Below, one piece after another: positions 50,167-63,215 of a DNA stretch of 64,000 nt. Position 1 is the first letter of the stretch. Every line of letters begins with the position of its first letter. Source of the DNA: Galbula dea (taxonomy: Eukaryota; Chordata; Aves; Piciformes; Galbulidae); the NCBI GenBank assembly GCA_013399015.1, contig VWZX01007020.1, forward strand, positions 3,135,033 through 3,199,032, given 5' to 3'. Below the pieces are notes generated by a model. That model searched no databases, was not told the DNA's origin, and was given only the letters and a program-made list of their open reading frames with translations. Position numbers and translations under genes: made by a program.

Positions 50167-53100
50167 TCTGTTTGTTCAGGGTTTGGGGTTTTTACCACAG
50201 ATTATGAATACTGTAGTAGAAGAGCTGGAACTTTTGGTTTTTTCCCTCTGGAACAGCTACATTAGGCCATTTTTTTCTTAGAGATAAAACTATAGTATCA
50301 AGTTAAATAAAATGTCTGTCACCTGGATTCTTGTTAGTTTGAAGTGCTTTTTTTCTCAGTCCAAAAAATTTGTGTTGGCAGCCAGTAACAGATTTATGGG
50401 CCTCTGTGTGACATGGTTTTTCCATTCCTTGGTAACAGGGAATTTGTCCTCCTTGGTATATTCTTCAGATAGGAAATTTGTACCTGGAAGCCAAATTTTT
50501 ATGGATTTTATTTTGTGGGATCAAACTGAAAAGTATCTTCTTTTTTGTGCATCTCTAGCAAAAGAGAGCAATTGTCTGTGTCCCATAGATCCAGAGAAGT
50601 CAAATCATGACTGGCAAACTCTTATCTAATAGTGTTCTGTCTCTCTTGCCTCCCTAAAAGCAACCAGCTACTTATTTTAAACAGTTAGGTAATAGACAAA
50701 GATAAGAGAAGGCCAGAATGGTTTGCGTGTTAAGCAAAGCTGAAAGAGCTCTCCACCAGGCCAAGACACAGGCCAACCACAGGCATCTCTCTTGGTCTTT
50801 TATCACTGATCTCCCTCCAAGTTCACTCAAGCATCCTTTACCTCCTGTATTTATGACTTCTCCTGCCTTTGTATTTTAACTGGCTCTGCTCTCAGGCTGT
50901 GGGTGGAGTGATATGTGTACAAACACCTGCCCATGATGCTGTTTCCATTCAGCTTAAGGAAAAAAAAGGTTTATTCAATAATTAAAAACACTTTTTTGCC
51001 TTTAGATGTGTCTCAGTGTTTCTAGCTGAAACATAAGTGATGCAAACAAATCCATCCCTCATTCAACTTGCAGGCCTGCCTTTCCCTTTTAAAGACATGT
51101 AATTCAGTTTGAAGGTGATCTTCAGGGCCCCTAGTCCTTTTATAATATGGTTTTTCATTTCTCTTCTTACCATTTGGCATTTTTAAGGAGATCTGGAAGG
51201 TAATGCTGTTTCAGATACAGAATATGTCCATGATACTAATAGCCTTTAATGCATAGTCCAGTGGAGATACTTAAAGCATCACATGAAACATAAGGAGTTA
51301 AATTCAACTGGCTTTGATATGAATCAGCTTTATGTGCAGATAAATTGCCAGGCAAAGAGCAAACTGCAAATGTTGCTCCTGATTCTGTGTACACCAGCAT
51401 TTTTGGTAATTTTTAAACATTCTATATTATCTTTTAAACAACAGATGGTGTTAATAAAATTATAAACCACACCCCATAAAATGCCAAACAGCAATAGCAT
51501 TTTCCACGGAAATAATACAAGATATAATATTTTCCCATTTATGAAAAGCTGAGCATGAAAACATTCACGTTGCAAAAGATAAGACCCCAAATACTCCTTT
51601 TCATTTCTTGTTAATGCAGCTTCAGCATTTTAATTAGTATCAATTACTGCAAATAGAGTTTTGGATGTGTTTTAACTTGTTCAAAAGTTTCAAAAAAAGG
51701 AAGTTTTTACTCATTTTGTGTTAGTCTCACTGCAAGTTCAGATGTGCAATGTGAAAAAAAAAGGATCTACTTTAAGAAACAAAGTTAGCTTTGAATCAGG
51801 TAAAATGAAAGAGGTGGATGACATGTTAAGTTTTTTGTGAGCTCTGGGTATTAAATTACTTAATAAAGAAACCTGAAATTTGGCAATGCTGAGTAAGTAA
51901 TCAGAAAATAATAAAACCACTCTTAAATAGGTGACAAGTCAAAGCTCTACCAAGGGTAAATTCCTGTTCCAGGAAAGCTCACATTAACTTTGATCAAATT
52001 TAGAGCTTTTGGTACTTTCACAGATGGAAAAGAATCCAGACTAGTTAATGTGGAGGTCTTTATTCTGCTGACATTTTTCAAAAGTTTATAAACGAGATGG
52101 AAACAGACTGGCTTTCCCCTTCAGACTAAACTCACATGCTGAATATCACTCCAGGAGAACACTACAGTACTTTCTCAGCTACAGTATGGAGACATATGGA
52201 CAAAACAAGTGTCTTCTATACACGCAGAATGCCACCAAGCCTGTCATCACTTGGGTCATTCAGCACTTCCTCTGCCTATTTTGAGCCCAGCCTGCTGCCT
52301 TATTGCATTATACTGAAGGGAGAATCTGTTTCTTCTCTCCTCCATCTATCTTTTTGATATTCACAAGGCAGTCCTCCTCCCCCTGAGAAGCATAACAATC
52401 ATGGCAGCTCAGCTACTTACCTTAAAGAAATGAAACCAAAGTGTATTTGTTAGAGAGCTGGGCAAGAAGTGTAGTATTGAGGATCTTAGCACACCTAGAC
52501 TGTGGCACAACAATGTGTGAACCCAGTCAGACTCTGCACTTAATTATGGAAAGTAGTGATTATGCAGGATGAAAGTCCCGTCTCAGCCAAATGCTGCCAG
52601 GTCTACTTGTCTTAAGGTGTTCCAGCAAGGTGTGTGGCTAAATCTTTACAGCTCCACCCTCCTTTCGCATTCTCCTGTGGCATGTGTGCATCTTCATTTT
52701 ATAGTCTTTAGGGCTAGTCCTCTGAGTGCAGTTTGTATGAGTCAAGAGACTCATGCTGGCATTACCGAGATCAGAATCTAGCCATTTGTATGTCTGAGCA
52801 CATGTTCTCCTTGAAACAAGTTTGCAGTAGTATATTCAGGAATGTTTCGCACTCAGGTTCAGATCTGGTTCCAGCTGGAGTTCCCTTGTAATGTTCCAAA
52901 TCTCATTAAGTTAATGAGAGTTTTTTCCAGCAATTTCAATGGGATTCCCTGTTTTTGTGCCCACATCCTTGGCTCAGCCTTGCACACAGGAAGCCAGGGT
53001 GAGTGTTAGGAACAAGAGGTCACACTCCATCCTAGCCATCCCTTCATAGCAGGACAGCAAACAGGGGAGTTAGGGCAGACACACCAGATGTGACCCGTAG

Positions 53101-56100
53101 CCACTTTCACCTGCCTCCCTCATGCCTTGTCTTTCCCTGTTCCCCAGTTTTTTCTGTTTACTGGTATGGCCAGAGATTTCAATATAGGAACTGGAGCTAG
53201 GAAAGCTGCACAAGTAAAGAAAGGAAAATTAAATGGGAATTGTGCGTGTGCTTACCAAGCTTGGGGAGGGCACACTGACATTACCAGTGATGGGCAGCAG
53301 TGTGACCCCCCACCTACAGGTCAAGTTCAATCATATAACATGTGCTCTTTTTCTTTCCAAGTATATTATCAAATTGACCTATCACATCTGGCTGCCTTGC
53401 TGACCATCCCCCCCAAAAAAAGAGACGGAAGACAGAAAAGATTGCCCTCAGATGAACTGAGGGGTGGCTGGAAACCTTGCATAGCTGGTGACAAAGCTGA
53501 CTTATTTTCATGGAAGAAGGACTACAGCAATCAGGACAGTCAAACCAGTACCTTAAATAAGAACTAGATTCACCCACACAAACAAGTTGTATGGACTCAG
53601 AGATACATATCTTCTCATAACCAAATAATATTCTTCCTATTAGCACTACAATTATTAAAAAGACTCACTAACAGAAGACAACCTTCCTAAGTATTTATTT
53701 AGCGTTGATAGAATTGCTTACAAAACCTCTCTCTCATTCTGAGAATCTCTTACAAGACTCCCTTGTTCCCAAGTTCATTGTAGCTACTTATATTATTACT
53801 GTAAATCTTTCTAATGCCTTAAATGTTTGGCTCTGAAGAACATTTTTATAATGAGGGTGGGGCAATGCAAAACTTTTCCTCTCCTAATTCATTGCTAAAT
53901 TGTATTTGCAAGTTCAAATGCCGGAGTGATGAAATCACAATATTATTCATTGGATTTTGTTTGATTATTTGGTACTGTTGTAGGGAATGTGTCTATAAAA
54001 CAACATGAAAAGCAAAGCAACAGAGCTTTAGGGGTTTTCCGGAACTTCTCTTCCGCACACATCAATTTTACTGTATGACTGTCCTGAAAGATTTATGCTT
54101 TGTGTTTTGAGGGCCAGGTTTTAAATGGCTTCACAGAATAAAAATATTAAAATTTAAATGCAACTTTAAAAATGTGTGTTGGACCTTTGGGCCTTCTGAA
54201 GAGGTCAAGTTCAAGACACTTATAAAAAGACCATTCCCAGAGAGACTGCATGGGAAAGCCTATTAACATTACTGCTTTCCCTTTATTTCCCCTTTGATCA
54301 TAAAATAAGGTTATGGGTGGCAAAAGCTGTAATGGTGGGAAGATCCCAAATAGGATAGTATGATTTAATCTACTGAATGTAAAAAAGAAACAAATCACTA
54401 ACAACAGTATTGTGGGGTACCGCGCAGAAGTATGTCTACAAAGTGCCTTGCTAAGGAGAAAAAAAAAAACAAACAAAAAACCACACAAAGTAAGCCCTGT
54501 ATATGCCCACAGTAGAAATGTTTTTTGGGTTTTTTTGTTCTTGTTATTGCTGGTTTTTTTTAAAAAAAGAAGCAATATTTTTATCTTACTTCTTCTGTAA
54601 TTGTCTCATTTTGTCCATATGACAAAAAAATATAATTTTAAAAGTTCCTAAAACCTGAATAAACAAACTGAATCTGGCTTAAGAAATAACAAAGGACAAA
54701 TTATCTGCTTATGCTAGAGACATGACTAAAAAACTCCATATTCCATATGGGCAGTATTGAAGCCCTCCTTTTCCTGCTTCTGCAGGCCTAATAGTGACAG
54801 TGACTGATTTAAGAGAAGGGAGGCAGAATATATAGGTCTCCATGAGCACTTCTGGGCTCATTTTCACCCAAACAAACCAGTTTTTGACATTCTATTCTAA
54901 AAGATGGGGACGACTTCTCAATTTTCCTGTATAAGGTAAGATATAGAAAATGTACTATTTGAGCTGTCTTCCATTCCTGCTAAGGCCATTTTTTTATTAT
55001 GTGGGTGTCAAAAGATCCCTAGCACAAAACAGACTCAAACTCATTGATTTTAAATGGTCCCCTATAACTAAAAGCAAAACTTGGCTCTGCATACCTCTAG
55101 CAAAAAACTCTGTTATTGTTATGAATATCTTAAGTGTAATCGTTTTTCTTTTAATTAACATTCTAAAGAGAAAAGGAAGTTGGAAATCCAGATAAATCTG
55201 AGTCAATTAAGAAGAGGATTAGCATATGCAATCAAGATGGGTGCAGCAAGACTTCATGGAAGAGTTCATGAGGAAGCAACCAGGATGTATCATTTGCATG
55301 GGCAACCTCCTTGGTTTGTTCTCTTCTCAACCTCAGTATTGTTGACTTGACTCACTGCATGAATATTGCCAAGCAGTAGCAAACCACAATTTCATTTTCC
55401 TGCTTGCACAGACACAAGTTACCTTGACATGCAGTTTTAAAAGACAAATTGTATGAACTATGACAAACACTTGTCCTTTTCTTATTTCTGCGGATATCCT
55501 TTTTAATAAAATCTCTTTCTAAACCCTATTTGTACAAATATCACCAGTAGATGTCTTGCTTTTCCTTGATCAGAGAGATGATATTGAATACCCCTCAGAG
55601 ACTGAAGTGGGATACTTCACACAGAGGCCACCTGAGCAAGTGAAGCCTTTATCAGAGGGTGACTGATTAGTGGCAGATATAAAAGGAGTTGAACTCAGGG
55701 CAGTCACTCTCAAATGAACATTTGTATTCTAAAGCCAATGTCAAATTTACAAGAAAATGCATTTTTAAAAATTTTTTTGTAATAAAAGAAAAAGTACATG
55801 AGATTTATGGATACAAAGTCTGAGACCTTCCAACATTTTTGAGCTGATTATTTTTTAGTCAATTCATCAAGGAGAATCTTACAAGTCCACTATGGATAGT
55901 GTGTCTTCCCTACAAACAAACTGAAGGCCTGAGTCTCCTGGGATGAAAAGCTACCTCTTTCCTAACTTCACATTTCACAGAAGGAAATATTCAAGGCCTT
56001 TAAATGGATATAAATATAATTTAATATATACCTGTGATCAAAACTGTACTAAAACCAGCTGCCCATGGCACTGCAGAACAGTACAAATTTAGCACAGCTT

Positions 56101-58719
56101 CTGAAGCACAGTCACTACTGAACTCATTTCCAACACATGGCATAACCTTGCTTAGATCTATAGATTGAGGGAGTTTGATGAAGACAATAAACTAAACAAT
56201 AATTCATAAATCTCAAGTCACAGTTACCATGACTCATGGGAAGCCATATACCTAATGCCATTTAAGAAGACCTTTTGTTTTATAATGACTAGAACAAGAA
56301 TATAGGACATGAAGAAGAAAAAGTAAATTTCAGCCACTAAAGATAAAATTGTGTTAGGAGAAGCTCATGTCTGCTTTTGCTGAATTTCATATTCAGTAAT
56401 TAAAACAGTTTTTGCACACCACTTTTCCTCTAATTGACCAAGAGTTATATCAATATTAGTTTAACACAAGATATGACTCCTTCAAATTCAGCAAAGAAAA
56501 TTATACTTCACAAATGTACTTTACTAATTTGAAACAATTCTGTTCTGTTTGTTGGGTTTTAAAAAACAACAACCAAGCTTTACAACTGGAACTATTTCAA
56601 TGAATACAAAAGATGGCATGGCCCTGACATTGCTATAAAGACTGACCACTGTAATCATGGCAAGATAAGCCCTTATTGTAAGGCAGAAACTTCAAAGTAT
56701 AAAAACCCCCACATCTACTGGACCTTTTTATATCTTACTAAATCTTGCTCCATTACATTTCTCTACATCATAGTCAATCTAAAAGGAAAAGAAAGAGTAC
56801 AAAACCCTGTACATCAGAAATGCTCTCCATGGACTAGATTTTAGAGTGTAAATATATCACAGAATATATCAATGTATATGAACAAATTAGGGTAGAAGGG
56901 TGTGTTTCAGAGGCTTTTCAATGTGCACACTATTAAAATCTGTCTGAGATCTGTTTGGAGAGAGCAACAATTATATTTCTTATTAAAGAATATACAATTA
57001 CAGCTCTCTTTACACTTCCTGCTTCCTTCAACAATGAAGACCTGTCTGCACTGAAGATTATAAAGTCCTGCACTGTTTCACTAGGTCACCAGACTAAACA
57101 GGTCAATCCACTTTCATGGCAATTTATTCCAGATTTTCTCTTTTGGGCCAACTTCTTTTATAATAAAACTGGGCCTAGCTGGAGATACACAGCATTGACA
57201 CTGCAGGAGAGTTAACCCCTGTAAAATTAAGTAGAATGCTGTTTAAACACCAAAAACCTTTATGAGGTCCCTAATGTATTATTCTCACATCTATTATCTT
57301 TAAAATCTTTGTCAGACACTGAAAAATACAATCTTCGGAATTTGCAATTTTCCATGAAAGTTATCACAGCCATAGTTGGTACAAACATTTTATTTATTAA
57401 ACCATTCTTTTATTTCCTTTTTCTTTATGGCATTTGTTTGTCATAAGAAAAACCAGAAAGTCTACAGTTCAGATTTCTCAGGATCATAAAGGGTTTGATT
57501 AAACTACAGATGTTAATTAAGACCCAAATCTGTATCTCCATGCAAAGCCAGAATAACCAGCTTGCTAGCTAGGGAAAGCCCATGATATTTAGAATATTCC
57601 ATATTTTAGGATGCAGATCACAAGTGGAAAGGTTCCAGGGCAGCTTTGTAATCTACTCTTCAGTTGTATCAAGCAGGTTTGGAGAAGAAAACATGCATGG
57701 GACAGAATGTCCAAACTGTGCCCATACATCCTATATGTGATAAAAGCTTTGTTACCACGCTTTTACAGCATGGCAGAGGAAATCTGTAAACTGGATTGCT
57801 GTCGTGTTGTTACCTTTTTTTGAAGGAATATATTGTCCGTTGATTTTGGAAGTTTGCAAGTCGGTAAAATGAAATTATTTTTAAAGGAGAATTAAGCATC
57901 TTTGAATATTATTACATTTTTCCTAAAAAAGGTCAAAAATTTAACAAGTATTTTCATTTAAATTTGTTTAAATTCCATAAAAATATAATTCCAACCTTGT
58001 ATCCCACAGGATTCAAACCAATATCAGTATCTAGCCATGTCAGCCATCCCAGCTTCTAACTGAATACTTAGAGTAAGAATTTTCATTATAAATAAAATGG
58101 AATTCAATCATTTCCTGTGCTGTCCTTTGTGATACAAAATAAAAATGAACCAGAAGGTCTACAGACAGAAGAGTTACCGGCAGATCCTATGTATTTGTGT
58201 TATTATGAAACCAACTGTTATGAATAAACAGATACCAATTAATATGGTTTATAGCCTAATCCTATAAAGAATTCTGGCACCCCAGAAACTGGTTGTGGTG
58301 CTCCAACATCAAGGGGTTTTTTGCCCGTGGACCAACTACCAGGTATCCAGAATCATGCTTTAAAAGTGCAACTTTCCTGTAGAGTACATGGAGAGACAGC
58401 TGGGTGGCCTGGAAAACAGCCAGCACAGCTTACCTTGACCTCAACACGGGCTGACTGCAATTAACCAGGGAAAAAATGAGGTTTGTCCCAAAATCTAAAA
58501 TCGTGCCTCCCTCCAAAGACAGGGTTCTGCCTTAGGGTTACCTCTAAAGACAGGGCGCTACCCAGAGCTGTCTGAGAGATGCCTCCATCCACTCAGTATC
58601 TACACCTTGATTCTTTTTATGAAAATAGGTTCCTGTGATCTTTCCTTCAAAACTTATGTTTTATTAAAACATAGCTGGAGGAGAAGCTGGCCTCCCATCT
58701 CCCTCTATATAACAACTCT
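50167..58719. other. Long stretch with no gene recognised
   Basis: AT-rich DNA. It holds A/T-rich low-complexity runs at 54458-54484 and 54520-54568 and a TATAAAAGG box at 55678-55686. The longest frames (105 codons at 50312, 146 at 53127, 142 on the minus strand at 54575) lack recognisable domains, and the last is partly low-complexity. Confidence 0.5.
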
Positions 58720-58815
58720 GTGATTAGAGTGCTCATGCAATCATGGGATTCATCTCTTCTGCCCTGAAAAGCCCCAATTCACAACTCCTCTCACCCCAGG
58801 GAGGACTCTGACCAC
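58720..58815. repeat. Foldback with tRNA-like ends, possible old SINE/MITE
   Basis: The 15 bases at 58720-58734 pair with 58801-58815 at 12 of 15 positions (GTGATTAGAGTGCTC against the complement of GAGGACTCTGACCAC). The arms resemble the A-box-like TAGTGGTTAGAGC text of tRNA-derived repeats. This style of inverted element is known from old sauropsid repeats. The family name is not determined. Confidence 0.45.
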
Positions 58816-61329
58816 TAGGCTGATGGTTATTTTAGAAAAGGAAGTCTCGACCCTTCTGCTGAAACACTGCCCTTGAGCACAAACAAATTTAAGATTCCTT
58901 AGATCATAATCTAATGTTTAGGTTACATGAGTTTTCTTGGGATTATTTCTGTCTTTACCACGTTAAATTGTTGTGGAATACACACACAACACCCTCCTAA
59001 AAGTCCTAGAAGTAAGCACCATCATTACTGTGACCCTGCTGCATTTTGTCAAGAAGTCTGTCATGTCAGGGACTCTGGTGCTCGCTCCAGGAGTGGCCAG
59101 GAGGTCAAGCTTATCAGGACATTTTTGCATGGAGGAATGTCATAGTACTGGGGTCCAGAGGACTTGGTCTTGAGCTCTCCTGAAAGGCCACTCAGGAGTC
59201 CCAGGTGGAAAAGGAATTAACTCCAAGGCATGAATCATGAGAGGCAAACATAGTGCTTTGAGGTTTAGACAACTGCTTAGCAGAGGTTTTCTGAATCACA
59301 CCTGCTTGTTCACATGCTTAAAGTCCACGCAAGTCCCACATGTCACACCATCCAGGCCCCCTCATTGACCAAAACACAAGTATTGACAGAGACATTTTTG
59401 TGTTCACCAAAACATGTTTTTATTTATGAAAAAAATAGCAGCAGTTGCCCAGGACAGTCAACATTGAAAGCACAGAGCTGTTACCCTCACAACACAATCC
59501 TTGTCATAGCTCAGCTGACAGACCGATCATTCAAAGTATGGTACACCTATGGCTGGGGATCCTATTGCAGGGCTTACAGCTTTACACTAAAACTGTCCTG
59601 TCTGTCAATAAACCCTGAAGAAATAATTGTGCTAAATCCTATTTTCACTTCATAATATTCCTGAGACAAAAACACATTTTGAAGTAAAATATTTATTTTG
59701 ACATTGTGACTAATGGCTTCCACTGATGACAGAAACATTAGCAGAAGGCCTTACTACTAACTAGATGTGCTAAATGCCAGACCAAAGACACACTGCTTTA
59801 AAACTTCCTTATTCTGGGCATGTTCTGTTTAGGCTTTACAAAATCTCTGTATTTCTAATAACAAGATGTACTTCTGTCTCTAAACAGCTCAGTAGTGAGG
59901 TGTTTATATTATCACCTATAGCAGGAAAAGCCTTTCCTCTGCACTTACTAGGAATACAAGAAAAAAGGAGGTGATTTTCTCTTATTTCTTCTGTTTTCAA
60001 AAGCCTATTTACTAAGATCTAGTGGCACACCTTGTACTTCTAGCTAAGTATTCAGAATAGCAAAACAACGGAAGTTAAATATAATCTGTGAAATATATGC
60101 CGTATTTGATAAAAAATGCATGTAATTAGAATCATATGATGATTTAATTTGCATAGCTGTAAAACCTGAATTTATTATATACAACCTATATTTGTAAAAG
60201 TAGACAGTCACCTGGTTTCTCTTCACTGGTTTAATCTGGCAGTCCCTCACTAGAGGCAACTGAATTTTTAAAAGCAGCTAAGACTAACCAGACACCAATG
60301 GGAAGGAGAAAAGAACAGACAATGTGTAGGAAAAGTGGTTCACACAAATATTAATGCAACTCCTTCAGTCCTTTCAAAAATTATAATTCAGACTGCCAGA
60401 AGATGGAGGGCATTCAGGCAAAAAAGAAGTGAGTTTGATGTCATTGATGCACCTGCAACAAGTTTATCTTCTTTTCTGTAAAGCAGAAGTTTTAAGAGGA
60501 AATCTGCAGGATATAGTTTAATTTTTCAGCTAATCAAAAGATTTTCTGTTACAGAGATGTAGAGCAAAAAGTAGTTACCATCTTGGAGAGAAGCTGAATG
60601 GACTGAGGTACTGTGTAGCATCAGGGTCTGGAAACATTAACCTTCAAAGAATGACTGAAGGAAGCTTAAGCCAATCTGGAGACAGATAGGTGAATTTATT
60701 AATTGACATGATGTCTACTTCAGTTAACAAATTTTCAGGAGAGACATTCAGATAGTGAGGTGGCATAGGCTTAAGTTCAGGGGACTGGTGTCTACCCAAC
60801 AAAGAGCAGAATGATAAAAAGACTGCAGAAATACACTGAAAGCAGGAGCCACATTTGTAAAAAGCTCATAATGGCCACTTGCATTTAAAATATGCACAGA
60901 AGGCCCCTCCAGCACGGTCATATTTGGTCACTGCCATTTTCATTTATGAGAGCTAATGCCAATACTGGTTGAACATAGTTACTCAAACCAAGTCTTAATA
61001 TTTCATCAAGGTGCTGAGACAGCTATGTGTAGACCATGCTAGTAAGCAGGTTTTTTTTGCTATGTTTCGTAAGTACTAATATGTAAATAGATTACAAAAC
61101 TCAGGCTGCTTAGTTTTCTATGTTAAGATGGAAAAAAGACCCAGACATTACTTCCAGTTTCTGATGTGCTTAGCAAAAAGAAAGCAAGCAATAGTTAAGT
61201 AGCACTAGGTGGCATGCACTGTTTTTCACTGCTATAGTATTGGTCATATACTGCAAGCTGGAAATAAACCACGCTTGATAAGGTACGTATCACTTGGGAA
61301 CAACAAAAGGATCTGAGTATTTATTACAT
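58816..61329. other. No gene seen
   Basis: Anonymous AT-rich DNA. A 113-codon frame at 59314-59655 has no recognised domain. Confidence 0.5.
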
Positions 61330-61382
61330 TTATATATATTTTTATATATATTACAGTATTTATACATATATATATATATTAC
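61330..61382. repeat. Imperfect (TA)n microsatellite
   Basis: Three TA-rich blocks are separated by TTTT and TTACAGTATT. It is a likely length-variable site. Confidence 0.85.
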
Positions 61383-62486
61383 AGGAGTTCTGTTGATCAT
61401 CTGTAATTTCAGGGAGAAGATGGCCTTCTCTAACAACCATGGGTCACCAACTCTTAAATACACACATGCTCACAAAAGTGTTTCTTCTTCATAATGAACA
61501 TTCCATTTCAAGACCCACCTAACATCAGATACAGAAAAAAAATCCCACATCTATTTATTAGGTTCCTGGATGTAGGTGGATGCTTTTAAGCCCACTCCAC
61601 TCCTCGCTCCACTTCCCACCTCTCTTTACTCATGTCTAAACATAAATATATTTACATGTCTGAAAGGAACTGAAAAGCATCTGTGATATTTCCCAGAGGA
61701 TCAGATAGCTCTTCTCACACAAAAGCTTATTTCCACATTATTATGTCACAGTCGCTCTTCCAATAAGGGGAACCTCAGTAAGGGCCACTGACATAGTTTC
61801 AATTAGTATATTCACCACTTTCACTACCTCACTTGAAAGAGAAAGACGTGAACAGAAATATTTTCAGTTAATATTGTCCTTCACTTGAATTAGTTATGTC
61901 TATAGTCCTTATAGGAAGGGTCATCAATAAGATGGTCTTTGGATAAATGTACTTTACATATTGTTCAAAGTCCCTAGAACTCATGGGACTTTGAATTCAT
62001 GTGGATTTCTAGTGTTCCTTGGCAGGCTCTAAATCCACAAATTCATCAGTGGCTTATTGTGATTCATATGCCATTTTCAGTTTTGGCAGGTAATGCTAAT
62101 GCTATTGGAGAATGATTATTTGAACGAGATCTGCACCCACTTCTCTCAAATTAGGACTCTGAAAAAGCTCAGAATGGAGCTGTCAGCATAAATACATAAA
62201 AATATATGTGAACACTTATTCTGTATAGGGACTGTATAATTCCTGCCATCAGGGATAAGCAGGATGAGCAGGACTTTCTATAATTCCTGGAGAAGGTTGG
62301 GTAAGCAAACATCTGGGGGTGGACACTGAGGAAGAGGAAATATCTACGTGTCAGTAATAGGAATATTGTACACCTGCTTCTTAGGCATGCCATCTGCACT
62401 CAGTCATACCGTAAGACAGCTTTGATGGCGTGCCACAGCTATAGGGCAGGCAATATATGTCTTGCTTCACTGACATGAACGACACG
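61383..62486. other. No gene seen
   Basis: Anonymous AT-rich DNA, no repeat recognised. Confidence 0.5.
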
Positions 62487-62566
62487 CAGAATCACAGAAT
62501 GTCAGGGGCTGGAAGGGACCTCGAAAGATCATCTAGTCCAACCCTCCTGCCAGAGCAGGATTCTTC
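62487..62566 (-). mobile_element. CR1 LINE 3' end, short
   Basis: The plus strand reads CAGAATCACAGAATGTCAGG, then GGCTGGAAGGGACCTCGAAA and CATCTAGTCCAACCCTCCTG. This is the reverse complement of an avian CR1 3' end of a subfamily with the CTCGAAAGATC variant. Only about 80 bases remain. Confidence 0.9.
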
Positions 62567-63083
62567 CCTGACCAGAAACACAACTTGGTAAAACTCACTG
62601 CTTAATGATATCAAGCATAACTCTAAAACACAGTATATGGCTGTTCCGTATGTTTTTCAGTGTTTAGACCCATGCTAGGTATTTTGATTCTCAAAACACG
62701 GGAGTATTATGGTGAAAACTGATGCACAGTCAGTAAGCAATAGCACCATACTGTACTAATGCTGGACTTCTCATTGTATTTTGCTGGCCTGTAACTACAC
62801 TGTAACATTGTTTATAGTAACTTAATAATGAGCAATTTTGTTCTCATTATTGCGCACAATCTCATATTAAATATTTCTTCTTTCCAAAGTAAACTGCCCT
62901 ATGTAGTTCAAAGGTACTTTTTAAAAAGCTGCATAAATCTTACCCCTCAAAAAGGAAATGTAACCTAAAAAAAAAAGTGTATTTTGACTAATATACAAAA
63001 TTAATGAAAAATAAGGTCTACATTACCTTTCTTTTTTTAAAGAAGCATTCTCTGTAGTGTACTTGAGGATCTTTGAGAGAGGG
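62567..63083. other. No gene seen
   Basis: AT-rich DNA, no feature recognised. Confidence 0.5.
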
Positions 63084-63215
63084 CTTGGTCTAAATTCAGT
63101 TCCAGTCCTGGAATTTAAATCCATGTATGGCCTTAGGCAAATGTGTTAAGTTTTCCTGTTTCAGTTTCCCTGCCTTTAAAGTGGGGATAACCCAACTAAC
63201 ACAAATAGCATAGCT
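63084..63215 (+). mobile_element. MIR-type SINE
   Basis: GGCCTTAGGCAAATGTGTTA corresponds to the MIR GACCTTGGGCAAGTTACTTA. It is followed by TTTCAGTTTCCCTGCCTTTA and AAGTGGGGATAA, matching CCTCAGTTTCCTCATCTGTAAAATGGGGATAA. The copy is well diverged, as expected for this ancient family. Confidence 0.75.

Noticed and set aside
53127..53567. 146-codon open frame on the plus strand
   Set aside because: Random-looking composition, no domain, crosses homopolymer runs.
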